The notes below the pieces were generated by a model. That model did no database searches and had not been told where the DNA came from. It worked only from the letters and a program-made list of their open reading frames with translations. Of a DNA stretch of 60,000 nt, positions 11,646 to 22,749 are shown piece by piece. Numbering within the stretch: position 1 is the stretch's first letter; every line of letters begins with the position of its first letter. The position numbers and the translations under genes are program-made. Origin of the DNA: Membranipora membranacea (lineage: Eukaryota; Bryozoa; Gymnolaemata; Cheilostomatida; Membraniporidae); the NCBI GenBank assembly GCA_914767715.1, contig OU612070.1, positions 25,844,025 through 25,904,024 on the forward strand. Direction: 5' to 3'.

Positions 11646-11940
11646 CCAATGTCAATTTTTGCATCATTGTTAGTTGCATGCAAGCAAAATGTAACATGTA
11701 TATATATTTTTTAAAAGTATGCATGATTTCTGCTTTTGATTGCGCAATACACCAGAGACCTTAGCCTTTGATATACTCTCTTTGTCTAAACAAAGCCCCT
11801 TCTATAACTTGCTTTCAATTCAATCAATGTATCAGGTACAATAATCCTACGTCTCAAATGCATTAAGTACAATTATAATCTGCAACAGGTAGCCTAATAC
11901 TGTTAATACCAAAGATTATAGATTGTTAATAATACTAAAT
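11646..11940 (-). repeat. Repeat Q, inverted copy
   Basis: Reverse complement of 9930-10206 in the peptide-gene intron; a third copy is at about 16880-17115 in the same orientation as this one. Confidence 0.75.
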
Positions 11941-12889
11941 TTTACAAAATATTCTGATCAAGAAATAAATTATCGATTGTGCTGAATCGGATCCAGTAAT
12001 TTAGCAGAAAATCTCATCATTAAGCATCTTGTTGAAATAAGTCTCAGGCACAATTGCTCTTGATCGGTTTCCCATCTTATTTCAATGTTTAATATTTCAA
12101 CAAGATTTTTGATTCATGTATAGTTGGGTTGTATTTTCCATGCATATAAAGGCTTTTTCACCTTTGTCAAACATCCGTAGAGCGACCAGTAGAGCCTCCT
12201 GAGCCAAGCTACTAGAAGTGCATGGCAAGCTAGTGTAACCATGACGTGAATGGTTATTATTATTATTATTATAATCTCATATTTCACCTGCCTCTACAAT
12301 ATACTGACTCTGTGTGCTGGGAAAGATCTTACTTGTAAATTTGAGATGGATTATTTAGACAACACAAACGGGTATGCATCTTGCAATTTAGAAATTGTGG
12401 CTAAAATAGATTATATTTTATTTGCTTCGATTATATAATGCAGAAAGCGTGCTTACAAAAATGAGAGGGATTTAAAAGTTGGTGGCATACGTATGAAGGG
12501 TCGGTCGCTCAGTGCGCATGCGTTGGAGGTCATGGTTGGCCCCGAGGGCTTTCAATAGGCAGCCATGGGTTTTCTCTTTTCGATTACAGACTTTGCAAGA
12601 GACTGATCTATGAATACTGAATTGCAATCTACCTATTATGGTAAAGGGAAGGTTACCCAAATATGTGCATATCTTGGTGCGGAGCATAGGGATTCCCAAG
12701 TTAAAATTGAGATAGAGGCTGGACAATATTTGACACAACAGAATTCATTATGCTAGCAATTTCATTTGTAAGCAGAGGATGTATACACAGCATTCATCTT
12801 ATAGAGTGTTATCATGTGTTGCATTTCATAATATAATTTGTAATTGTTTTTAAAATCAGGCGCATTAGCTATTGTTTTGTGACAAGAGT
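11941..12889. other. AT-rich stretch with a short (ATT)n run
   Basis: Contains a trinucleotide run at about 12252-12271. An open frame on the minus strand (12472-12738) includes a CxxC-like motif but shows no start context, splice sites or recognisable domain; I do not call it a gene. Confidence 0.4.
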
Positions 12890-13142
12890 AGGTAACTTCG
12901 CGCCCTTGGTATCTATATTAAATAATCATTAGTTATAATCATTTTCATGGGGAAAGCCATCTGAATCCAACTTGAATTCAAGTTGTCTCCCTATTACCAA
13001 TGAGGAGATAATTCTAAGTTTCATGTCAATATCATTGAAAAACCGTATACCTAATCACAAAATCTATTCAGTTGGATTTCCCCATGAAAATGATTATGAT
13101 TAATGATTATTTAATATAGATACCAAGGGCGCGAAGTTACCT
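12890..13142. mobile_element. MITE with about 65-bp terminal inverted repeats
   Basis: The left end AGGTAACTTCGCGCCC and right end GGGCGCGAAGTTACCT begin inverted repeats that match for roughly 65 bp, with only a short centre between. No coding capacity. No clean target-site duplication was seen. Confidence 0.85.
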
Positions 13143-13854
13143 TTTATGTGAACATAATCTCATAATTGTCTTGGTTTGTGTTGTCATAATGCCTCTCTGT
13201 TTAGCCATACAATCAGATGATTTACTATGTAGTGATTGCAGGTATATGGCTTACAAAACGATGGCTAATAATTTAGGCTAGCACAATTTGATGAATGTTA
13301 TCATGGGCTAAGGCCCCTGTAACTCCTTGCTCTCTGTATTGCATCACAGCCGTCAACACAGTGAACAATATCCTCATGACAGTAGATACCATAGTAAATA
13401 CCTTTCATACTGTGATTTATATGGATTTATCCCAATTAACCATAATGACTTCAAGCTGTCGATTGCATATGGCCAAGGAGCTATTGGTGACTGTATTTGG
13501 ATAATTTCTAATTCAAATTAAGCTGCAAAACAATAGCCCTCATGCCTTCTCTGGTTTTTACCTGATCATAATCAAATAGTAAATAGAAGCTAAAAGTATT
13601 GTATATCTGATATAGTATGCCTTCACAATAACAATACTACTACTATTAGGCCAATCTATTCTTAAATATTCTGCTTGAAAGAAAGTAATATATGTATGAA
13701 ACGACCCAAATAAACTTCAATAATTTTTAATTGACATTGTTTCCTCGATCAATCCTTGTTTGAAATGCGATAGTCTCAGGCCTTCTTGTGTATTTCTCAG
13801 AACTAAAATATTTCATAATTGTTTGATGGGTATCTCTGGGTCAACTTTTATTCA
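13143..13854. other. Stretch without recognisable gene
   Basis: Two overlapping frames at 13295-13521 were examined and show no domain or splice support. The rest is AT-rich. Confidence 0.4.
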
Positions 13855-15650
13855 TATCACTCAAGATCATGTTGGAATTCGGCTGCATCGGCATCATTTG
13901 TGACCCGTTTGTACAATAAGGAATCATCTGCAAAGAGTCCAAGGTTGCAGTTGACCACAATAGGCATGTCATTGATATAAATCAAAAACAACAATTGACC
14001 TAGCACGCTTCCCTGTGGTACACCAGATGTCACTGGTTGTTTGTTCGAGATGGCACCGTTGACTGTAGCGGCAAGTGTGCGCTCGCTGAGCCAGTTCTTA
14101 ATCCATATGCATGTTTTCTGTTGAATGCCTAACGAGTAGAGCTTAGATATCAGTTTGGGATGCGAAACGACATCGAAGGCCTTCAAAAAGTCTAGCACAG
14201 CAGTGTCCAGAGGTACATCCTGATCATAAGAGTCGATGAAGTCAGTTATTGTAGTCATGAGTTGCGTACCACAGCCATGGAGTCTTTGAAAACCATGCTG
14301 ACAATTTGCTAGTAGATTATGTGATTCCAGGTACCCGTGAATGTCATGAGATATAATATGCTCAAAGATTTTTTATGTAATGCAGGTAAGCGAGATTGGA
14401 CGATAATTAAGTGGGTCTGATCGCGAACCATTCTTATTGAGTGCTACAATGATTGCTGTTCTCCAGTCATCTGGAACTGAGCCATTATCTAAAAAATACT
14501 GAAACATCATTGAAAGAGAAACATAAATATATGGTGCACACAACTTAAGAACAGCAGGTGTGAGCCGTCCGGACCAGCGCCCTTTCTGCTATCAAGAGAA
14601 GTGAGCTGCTTCAGTACTCCCTTTGGATCTATCCTAATCCCAGAGGATTGATGGTGCTGTGCATCTGGTAACACTGGATTAGATCCATTGTCAGTGGTGA
14701 AGACAGAGGAAAAGGCATGAGAGAAACGTTCAGCAAACTCTTCCTTAGTGTTATTAGGGCAATTGTTGTTGTTTGATTGTATTCGAAGTGCTGCGTCTGC
14801 TAGCAATGAGTTTAAAGAGCGGTTTAGTGTCTCCAGCTTCTAACTTATCACAGATGTGATGATTTATGTGAGAATTGTGATCACGGTTCACAAGAGATTT
14901 GCAATGTTTAGCCTGAATGTTCACTTTCTCGATGTTTGCGGTAGTCGGATAGCGAAGGCTGGTTTTGAAGTATCTACGACGCCTCGATATTTCGCACTGC
15001 GATTCACGAGATATCCAGGGCTTCGAGGTAGTCTTTCTTGCTATATGTGGTATGTGATCGGTTGCTGTTGGCATCAACCTAGATTTGAAAAGAGTCCAAC
15101 CTTGATTTGCATCACAATTTTTGATAATAGTAGATTCAATTACAGAGTCGGTTTCGTAATTATCTATGATAATCTCCAGTATATAGGCCTTGTGGAACTT
15201 CCAGTACGGAGTCGGGTTCACGCTAGGTGCAGCATGTATGACTGGGACATCAGAATACAGATTGAAGGTTAGACGATGATGATCAGAGCTACTGGGTTCA
15301 ATGTCAGGTTCAGATATCTCCAGATTTGTGAGAATGAGATCCAACGTGTTTCCGAGAATATGAGTGGGTGACTTCACAGTCACTTGAATCTAGAAAATCT
15401 AAAAACGAAGTATGCATATACAGATTTCTCCTATTTTTCAGTGAAGATGTTCGCCAGACAATGTCAGGCAGGTTAAAGTCATCGACAATAACTGTCTTTG
15501 CAGATAGGACAGTTTTATGCCAAGCTAGAAAATCATATATGTTTTTCACACACGGCCGGTGATAATAAACTTCAAACACAAAAGAAAAACCATTAACATC
15601 TGCAGCAAGCGCAAGGATTTCACCACCATCATATTTCAGCCAGCCTTGTT
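13855..15650 (-). mobile_element. LINE fragment: endonuclease end plus N-terminal reverse transcriptase, broken
   Basis: On the minus strand, 15630 down to about 15310 encodes the C-terminal part of an APE-type endonuclease, including a DFNLPDIVW block (the usual GDFN glycine is Asp here). About 14800-14550 has the RT entry motif RKGAGPDG. 14258-13857 has RT blocks AFDVVSH, SGVPQGSVLG and the catalytic FADD (about 13923-13934). The pieces lie in different frames with stops between. The 5' part of the endonuclease and everything after the FADD block are missing. The layout fits a Jockey/CR1-clade non-LTR element; the exact clade is uncertain. It lies in the spacer of the inverted duplication. 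Confidence 0.85.
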
Positions 15651-16670
15651 ACACGCGGCAGCTCAGCAAGAGGAAGGCATATCTCTGGCCGCTCGTAAAT
15701 TTATTAATGTGTATCATGTTTTCAACTCACTCCAAGAACTGTTATAGAACCCTACACCATGTAAGTCTAATTTTTCCAATGAATAAGTTTATTCTGATGC
15801 GCTCCTAATATTAAGCAAACTGTTTGTGGAGATTTCTATCCATTGCCATGGCTGTTACTTATTTTTGAGCCCATATTACTATGTCAAGTTTTCCATATTC
15901 ATTATTATCATACGAACAAACGTTATATAAGACTATATATACCCTTTTTAGCGGTGTTAATTATTAGCTTGGAGGAGTTATGTTCGCAACAACAGCTGGT
16001 TGATTCAACGTCCTCTCCTATCAATAATTGTCAGAGCTTAATTTCATTTTGTAGTTCAGTACTTTGTTTGTTGTTTTTTTTGTCTTGTTTGTAATTCTGA
16101 TGACGATTTAATTTTATGTTTGGCTTCTTTGCATACAATATTTTAAATCATTTTGTCTTGTCCTGTTACATCGTTACATTGTCAGTATTTTTTATAGGTT
16201 ACGTCTTCTAAATAAAATAATTACCCACAAGTCAGTTGGCAATTAGTAAGGATGCCACATACCAGCACACTCACGCAGACTTCTATCGTAGGCAATTTAA
16301 GTTCCTTCACACTGAGGTTAATGATAGAGCCCTGATGCTTTCACCTATTTATCTGCAAGTTAATATGTCATTATGTCATGAGGACGAGTTGAGATTTGGA
16401 CAAAGGGCTCGGAATTCTGTATCTGAATCACTAAGTCTGAATTAATGAAGGACACTGTATTTTTTTGTGGTTGAAACAAGATGATGTATTAACAGGAAAA
16501 TTGATAATACTGAAAATCAATATTGCAAATAAATGGTTGTCTCAAATAACATGGTATTGAAAAGTTAATGCCTTGCAAAAATTGAAAGATCAACAATTCA
16601 AATAGCATAGATTTAGTTTGGATTTTTATCATTCATTGCATTAACATTATTTATAGCAACAGCAGCATGT
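15640..16670 (-). repeat. Right arm of the large inverted duplication
   Basis: Reverse complement of 10389-11415, including repeat P at 16140-16345 and the 3' flank of the peptide gene. The arm ends in the last codons of a broken peptide exon 2. Confidence 0.8.
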
Positions 16671-17345
16671 AATCACTAGGCCTAGGATATCAAGTGGTGA
16701 TTTATTCCAGATCTTTAATCATCCTTATAATATAATGTTACATGTAGAGTTCAATGCTGAGTATATTTATATATTGTCAGAGAGGCCTCCTACGTAGTTT
16801 GCTTATATTTCTCAGTTCATTAAAAGTGTTGGCTGATTTTGGCGACTATCTCCTCCTGACCAAACTTTGCAAAATTTAACACTTATATCTCTTTTTTTAA
16901 AGTATGCCTGATGTGCGCTTACGATTGCGCAATAGACCAGATGCCTTAGCCTTTTATATACTCTCTTTGTCAAAACAAAGCCTCTTCTATTAGAAACTTT
17001 CAATTCAATCAATGTATGAGGCACAATAATCCTATGTCCCAATGCAACAAGTACAATTACAATCTGCTACTGGTAGCCTAATACCGTCATTACCAAAGAT
17101 TATAAATTGTTAAAGGCAACGGAAGGACCACAGCAATAAATAGTCTGGAAGCTAGTTTTGGAGTAATTATGCAATATTTTCACATTTATAAAATTCAGAG
17201 CACTGGTGGGTAACAATTATTTATAGTGTTAGGAATTGTCATCCCTTCTTATCTATGAGCTATGAGGTATGTATGTTCCCAAGTGCTGTTCTAACATAAT
17301 AAGCAGCGCAGGCATCTGCAGATTCCACAGAAATATATTACGGAT
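16647..17345 (-). pseudogene. Broken peptide-family copy
   Basis: Residual pieces only. 16647-16670 is the final part of exon 2 (Thr, three Cys, Tyr, Lys, stop). About 16880-17115 is repeat Q from the intron. About 17285-17340 is a decayed exon-2-like start whose acceptor AG is mutated. The rest of exon 2 is replaced by a fragment of the R-family repeat (16678-16815), and exon 1 and promoter are absent. The sequence then joins the segmental duplication directly at about 17378. Confidence 0.75.
16678..16815 (+). repeat. R-family repeat fragment
   Basis: Matches 38960-39095, with landmarks AGGATATCAAGTGG, AGAGTTCAATGCTGAGTA and ACGTAGTTTGCTTATATTT. It interrupts the broken peptide exon 2. Confidence 0.75.
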
Positions 17346-18184
17346 GGTGAACACATGATACTGTGGCGAAACTGCTTAGAGGCATAATTATAGCAGATTT
17401 CCACTAGGATCCGAAATGTTAAAAAAATGCATACACCAAATATTAACGTATTTACAAAAAATCAAAAGCTGAACAATTTGCTTTGTTAGTGAAGAAGTTA
17501 TTTCTGCTATCCTTTAGGTTAGGTGATTTTGGTGACAGAGTTTATCATCAGCTATTTGATGTAGAGGGGATTATTCTCTATCTATCAAATGATGGTATAT
17601 GATGGTTGACTGGTAAAGAAGGCTTCTTTCTATCAAGCTTTTATAGGTGTGCTAAACAGTCGGCTTGACAATAATATTATGGTGTATTGCTTGAAAGTTG
17701 GACCTTTCCAAAAACTTGGAAATCAGTCTGTAGGATAATACAGAATCAATTAGGACCTATCATAGTTCGGTATGTCTGCATCACAAATCATCCGTGTAAC
17801 TTATATGATTATTGAAATTTGGAAGGCATCCAGATCGAATATTGTCCCCACTGGACAAAATCCTCTTGATATCCTTACTCTGTGATTAAGTCATCTTAAA
17901 GTAATTAATTAGAAAATTAAGCTGACAGTGTCGATCCCCTCTACAACTTTGCAACCGCTGACAAAGCATCTGGGCTCTCTTTTCAGAGTAGCAAACTAGT
18001 ATCACAAGCCTAATGAATATTCCGTAGAATTTAACAAATACCCAGCAAACCCTAGCATGTATTTATCATGGTGTGAGCTTGTAAGATGCGAGTGTATGGT
18101 TCTGAGTTTTTAATAGTGACGTTGCTAATTAATGCTATGAACCTAATATATCATGGAATGGCAGTGCATTAGCTCTCTACCAAA

Positions 18185-18735
18185 ACACTTAAAAGAAGAT
18201 ATTTAAAAATAAACAACCCAACCCCTAGATTTAACCCAATGACATGATATGAATATTTAATCGCGAGCAATGTACTGTAAATGGCAGCCATATTGGATAT
18301 CGGCTCATGTGACTTTAATCAATCATTAGCTGTTAGCATAAAGTATATAGTCACATGCACAATTAGTTGATAAATGAGTAATATAGTTTATATTTATATA
18401 TGAATTATATTGATAATTTATTTATTAATTAAATTCTTGTTGATAATTTTAATAAGTAATTAAAAATTTCATAAATTGTTCAATTCATTTAATAAAATTA
18501 TTTATAAGTTAAACAATTGATTTCAATAATTTAATTATCAATTAATAATAATCATAATATTCAATATATTCAAAATAAAAATGACCAATATAAATTAGTC
18601 AATCATTTATTCACTAATATGTAATAAATAGCATTGAATGTTATTTACATTCATGTATAAGGTTGTTAAGAGGATGTTTCTCATCCCTCAGCATCTTCTG
18701 ATAATAGACAGCTCTCCTATCTGTCTATTAGCAGA
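18185..18735. other. AT-rich block present only in duplication copy 1
   Basis: The flanks GGAATGGCAGT and GCTTTTTATCACATATT are close together in copy 2 (about 48701-48760, with a 30-50 bp different filler). The block is over 75% A/T by eye, with many ATTAAT/TTTATT words, and has no coding content. It is either an insertion in copy 1 or a deletion in copy 2. Confidence 0.7.
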
Positions 18736-18999
18736 ATGCTTTTTATCACATATTATTAAACTCAGGTTTTCGATTGAGTTATGATGGATGGCCAATTGGA
18801 GATGTCATTTTAAGTGTAAATTAGAAAGGCAGTCCTTTCCATGCCACCTATGAGGTAGCCTGAGTTAGTATCGTTGTCCTATAGTGTGGCAGAACTCCCC
18901 CACAATTATTTTCAGTGAAAACAGCCACGAAACATAGCGCAACAAACATATATTATATTAAAATTGTGATACATTAATATATACTATATGAAAATAAGG

Positions 19000-19092
19000 A
19001 ATCCTCCTCATGATCCTTCCTTGCTTGCTTGCTGAGATCAAACACTTCAACCGCTCAGCCACGCTGGGTCGCTGAAGCTTGCACAGCCTAGT
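19000..19092 (-). repeat. tRNA-derived SINE head
   Basis: The reverse strand reads CCCAGCGTGGCTGAGCGGTT, a strong tRNA-like A-box, followed by a degenerate B-box. Its counterpart in copy 2 is at 49015-49095 and a direct copy is at 8435-8515. Confidence 0.65.
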
Positions 19093-20011
19093 GCGATGTA
19101 ATCCAGGTGTTTGAATTAAATGATTTAGTGGGTGTAAGTTTTGGGATGGATTATAATTACACTATTGTTCAACCATAATAACCTAGCATTATAATCATCC
19201 TCACATGATCCTAGATGTAATCACTAAGCTTTCTTTTCATATGGTAATACAGAAAATAGCTAAAACTTGTAACATGACTAAGCTCTTCACTAGTCGTTGT
19301 GCAGGGCACCAGTGCTGAGCCATTTCTGTGGCACTTTATTATTTACAACTTTATTCATGGATATTTTATTACGTCCAACATTGTTATGACAGCACTATTA
19401 GGCGAGAAACATCTCTCTGTATTTTACTCCATGTATTCAATGTGCTAAGTTGAAATCATTCATGCTGTAAATTTACTATGATATTCATTGATTCGTCGAT
19501 TGTATGTAATGCGAATATTCCGAGTTTTATTATACATTATACATATTACCAAGGCACGTTTGTTATAGGATGCCAGTAGCCCTCTAACGTCACCAACGCA
19601 CTCAGCTAGTCATCACATCTGATAACATAATGATTAGCGTCTACTCTGATTATTCACAGGGCATAGTTAAGATGTAACTCTGGCGATGTGTTTTGCTTTT
19701 TATTAATTCACATTCTGTGTTTCTTTTGAATGCCATATGCAGATCCACAATTTGATGTAATTATGATTTTTGACGGACATTACAATTTACTTGATAATTA
19801 ATTAATTAGGCTACTATTCTATTTAGATAATCGGGGCAGTCTTAGATAACCTATCAGTCTCAGCTCTATGTATTGGTGGATTTATCCTCCTAATATTTGT
19901 AAGTTCACTATCAAACACGTTTTGCACATGTCTTTTTGTCATTCATTTAATTACCTGGATTTATAATAGAAGCTTCACAGCTATGACTTTGAGAATTATC
20001 ATACGCTATAA

Positions 20012-20608
20012 TTTATGGATGGATGGATGGATTTTATTACTATCACTGACAGCATTATTAAAAGAAAAAATGAGTCGCGAAATACAGTGTAATTGCTGGC
20101 ACTTTGAATCAGCAAGAAAAAGCGAAGACACTTGGAATAAAAAATCAAATCTCTGTCTAAAAAAGTATTTCGTTTAAAATAAGAGTGATATGACGCAGAA
20201 AACAGTCTCTCCCCAGTGAGCTTCTATGTTTTACTGTACGGTATCTGCCAGATGGACATTTACTCAACAAATCATTGATGAAATGATCCTCATCGTGAAT
20301 ATAGCGTAAGGCCAGTGTTCGTGTCTGATTGTCCATCATGGTATAAATATCGGGATGTTCAATGCCTAACTTAATAGCGTCCTTGAAAATTTTACACAGG
20401 CGTTGCTTGTCAGCAGCATACAAGCTTTTAAAAATAATGGGTAAGCAATAGGAGATTCGTGATACAATAAAACTTTTAAAAAGCATATTTGATAGTGATT
20501 TAGAGCTTAAAAATACAAAATTCCTGACTACATACATCCTTTGAGAGGCGGTTGAAACTATACCATGCACATGATCATTAAAACGCAGCTTATCGTCAAC
20601 TAATACAC
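20012..20608 (-). mobile_element. 5'-truncated LINE, C-terminal part of ORF2
   Basis: A frame of 137 codons (20157-20570) encodes the region after the reverse transcriptase palm. It has the typical RISYCLP, KRxxKI-like helix, the ALRYIHDED run and the PSGRYRTVKHRS end seen in CR1/Rex1-like elements. The 3' end on this strand runs into a short (ATCC)n tail (20015-20030), as expected for target-primed insertion. The corresponding place in copy 2 (about 49998) is empty: CTTATG passes directly to TCATGCAATGG. The insertion therefore postdates the duplication or was lost from copy 2. Confidence 0.85.
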
Positions 20609-20837
20609 CATTGTCATGTCATTCAATGGTACATCAATGTAATACCACACAATTTTGCATATTTGTTTTATCACTGATCACTTTGCTTTTATTCCAGGAC
20701 ACAAATAAATTGATGTGAAATCAAACTCATCCACACGTCACTGTAGCCACAAATCTAATACACCAATACTAGTACAGGTACCAAAAGAAAACAAGTTAAA
20801 CCACCAAGTAATAAAAGAGTGATATTTAAACAAAATC

Positions 20838-20895
20838 TGCCATCACCAGGACTTGAACTCGGTCAGGCCTATCACGCAACAAGCATGTTATAATT
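20838..20895 (-). repeat. tRNA-derived T-arm fragment
   Basis: The reverse strand contains GAGTTCAAGTCCTGGTGATG, a B-box/T-arm-like sequence. It borders the AT-rich array; its partner is 50205-50272. Confidence 0.6.
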
Positions 20896-20904
20896 GTGGT
20901 ATGG

Positions 20905-21375
20905 TTATATATAACTGTTAATATATATTTTTATATAATATATAATCGAATATGATATATGATTGTATAGAATAAAGGATAATATATAAAATATAATTGA
21001 ATACTATATATAATTCCTCATAATATATAATTGAATAGAATATATGATTATTTATAATATATTATTGTAAATAATATATTATTGAATATAAAAAATATTT
21101 GTAAATAGTATATAATAGTGTATAATATATAATTATATATAATCATATATTATACATTGATATATTTGTATATAGAATATAACTATATATAATATATAAT
21201 GGTATATGATATATGATTGTATAAAATATATTTGTAAATAATATATAATTGTATATAATATAGGATTGTATAAAATATATGATTGTATGTAAAATAAAAT
21301 TGAATATAAAATATGATTGTTTATAACATATAATTGTATATAATAAATAATTGGTTACATATTTATAATTGTGGT
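20905..21375. repeat. Degenerate AT-rich array, copy 1
   Basis: Consists of variants of short ATATAATTGTAT-type words repeated for about 470 bp. Copy 2 is at 50285-50757 with many small differences. It lies between two tRNA-derived modules. Confidence 0.9.
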
Positions 21376-21434
21376 ATTACATCATTATATGAAAATAATT
21401 TGTTACACCCACTCACCTCCTCGTTTTTTATGGT

Positions 21435-21512
21435 CTCAACCGGGAGTTGATGCTGGGCCTATTGATTAGTGATCAAGCACACTAGCCACTCAGCCACTCC
21501 TACCCAATGACG
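21435..21512 (-). repeat. tRNA-derived SINE head
   Basis: The reverse strand has GGAGTGGCTGAGTGGCTAG (A-box-like) and an ACTCCCGGTTGAGACC T-arm/acceptor-like end, but the loop lacks the standard GTTCRA start. Copy 2 is at about 50808-50885. Confidence 0.55.
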
Positions 21513-21650
21513 CATATATTTGAATGGGACATGGTTCAATAAAGTTACCTGTTGTGAAATTTTGTTTGATTATTTCTTTTTTTAAAACTAAGAAGGCAAA
21601 AATGTGTAAAAAATGTTATATGCACATGCGCAACTGGTTTAACTTAATTG

Positions 21651-21680
21651 TGGACATATATGGATATGGATATGGATATG
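21651..21680 (+). repeat. Short ATGGAT hexanucleotide run
   Basis: Three to four tandem TATGGA units; also present in copy 2 at about 51033-51056. Confidence 0.7.
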
Positions 21681-22212
21681 TGTTTGTGTGTTCGACAAGG
21701 CGCAACTATATAGAGCTATCTCTGTCAGGGCAAAGAACCACTTAACCTACCTCATAGGCTTAATAATAAACTATTATAATAATAATAATTTATTATTAAG
21801 TCTATGACCTACCTGTTACTCTCTCGACAGCCGTCTCCAATTCCTTGTTTGCGCTTAATGAGGATATCATCTGTTGACCGTCTCTATATGGATTTCAGTT
21901 TTAAGATCCACTTCATTAATAACTTCTCTTTTTTATACGTATGTCCTAAATATATGTTTAATCACATGGTTTCATCTTCATTCATTCAACTGTTTTGTTC
22001 TCCAACCCGTTTTTATACTCGATACACGGTCAAACTCATAAAAAAACACATTGTACATCTGAAATTCACCTCACCTAGGTCATGCCTGTTGTGCCATGGC
22101 TCACATAGCAGGGAAGTTTGAACCCTATGTCCTGCTACAGCATCTTCAAATTCAAAACGCATCCCTTTCGCCAAATCTAAGTTTTTCCTGGTTTTTTGGT
22201 CACCATAGTTCA

Positions 22213-22510
22213 TGAGTAGGAGTCAGGAGGGTAAGGGGAAGGACTTTTGATCATTATGATCCAGGTTCGAATCCCAACGCCTGATGTTGCTTCTGATTTG
22301 ACACTGGCAAGCCATCCATCCTAGACAGGTCTGTTTGGATCAGGACCATAAATGCGGAAGGTCTACTGGATGCTTGCATGCCATTATAAAGATCCCCCTC
22401 TGCTTCTTCGATAAAGAGTTGCTGGCCAGAGCAGGCAAGGGTTTAGGGTCACTACCCCTGACAAGACACCTTAGCATTGAGGAGCCCGTTAAATGGGGCG
22501 GTCAAAATCA
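22213..22510 (+). repeat. tRNA-derived SINE with long body
   Basis: Contains a perfect B-box (GGTTCGAATCCC, about 22263-22274) preceded by a degenerate A-box, then a body with GCCATCCATCCTAGACAGG and TCTTCGATAAAGAGTTG. The same family occurs at 27040-27247 and 33585-34030. The copy-2 counterpart 51583-51837 lacks about 34 bp near 51728. Confidence 0.8.
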
Positions 22511-22749
22511 GACCTATAGTGTATAAAGAAAAGAAATATTTCCGAGACAAATTGCACAAGTTATGTTGTTCATTTGGATATTTCCTGTTCCGGTTATTAT
22601 TTCGGGTTCAAGCGTTACAAAATGGTGACTATCTTTACAGCACCACATCACCAGTATTCCCAAGCAAAAAAATTGTAGATTGTAGTCAGCCAACAATCTA
22701 TGAGCGAGTAGAGACCCTTATTTCATGAAGAGGGATTTGAGGTATAGTA

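Noticed and set aside
12472-12738. 88-codon minus-strand frame with a CxxC-like motif, considered as a zinc-finger remnant
   Set aside because: Only one cysteine pair is present, with no correctly spaced histidines, splice support or second copy.
13295-13521. Two overlapping plus-strand frames, considered as an exon
   Set aside because: No recognised domain, and neither frame has clear flanking splice signals.
14856-15272. 138-codon plus-strand frame
   Set aside because: Antisense to the LINE endonuclease/RT region, which has recognisable motifs on the minus strand.
20905-21375. CRISPR-like or satellite array
   Set aside because: No fixed repeat/spacer length; the words are degenerate AT-rich motifs and the context is an animal genome.
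22263-22274. Possible functional tRNA gene (perfect B-box)
   Set aside because: No complete cloverleaf, a degenerate A-box, and the head continues into a repeated SINE body.
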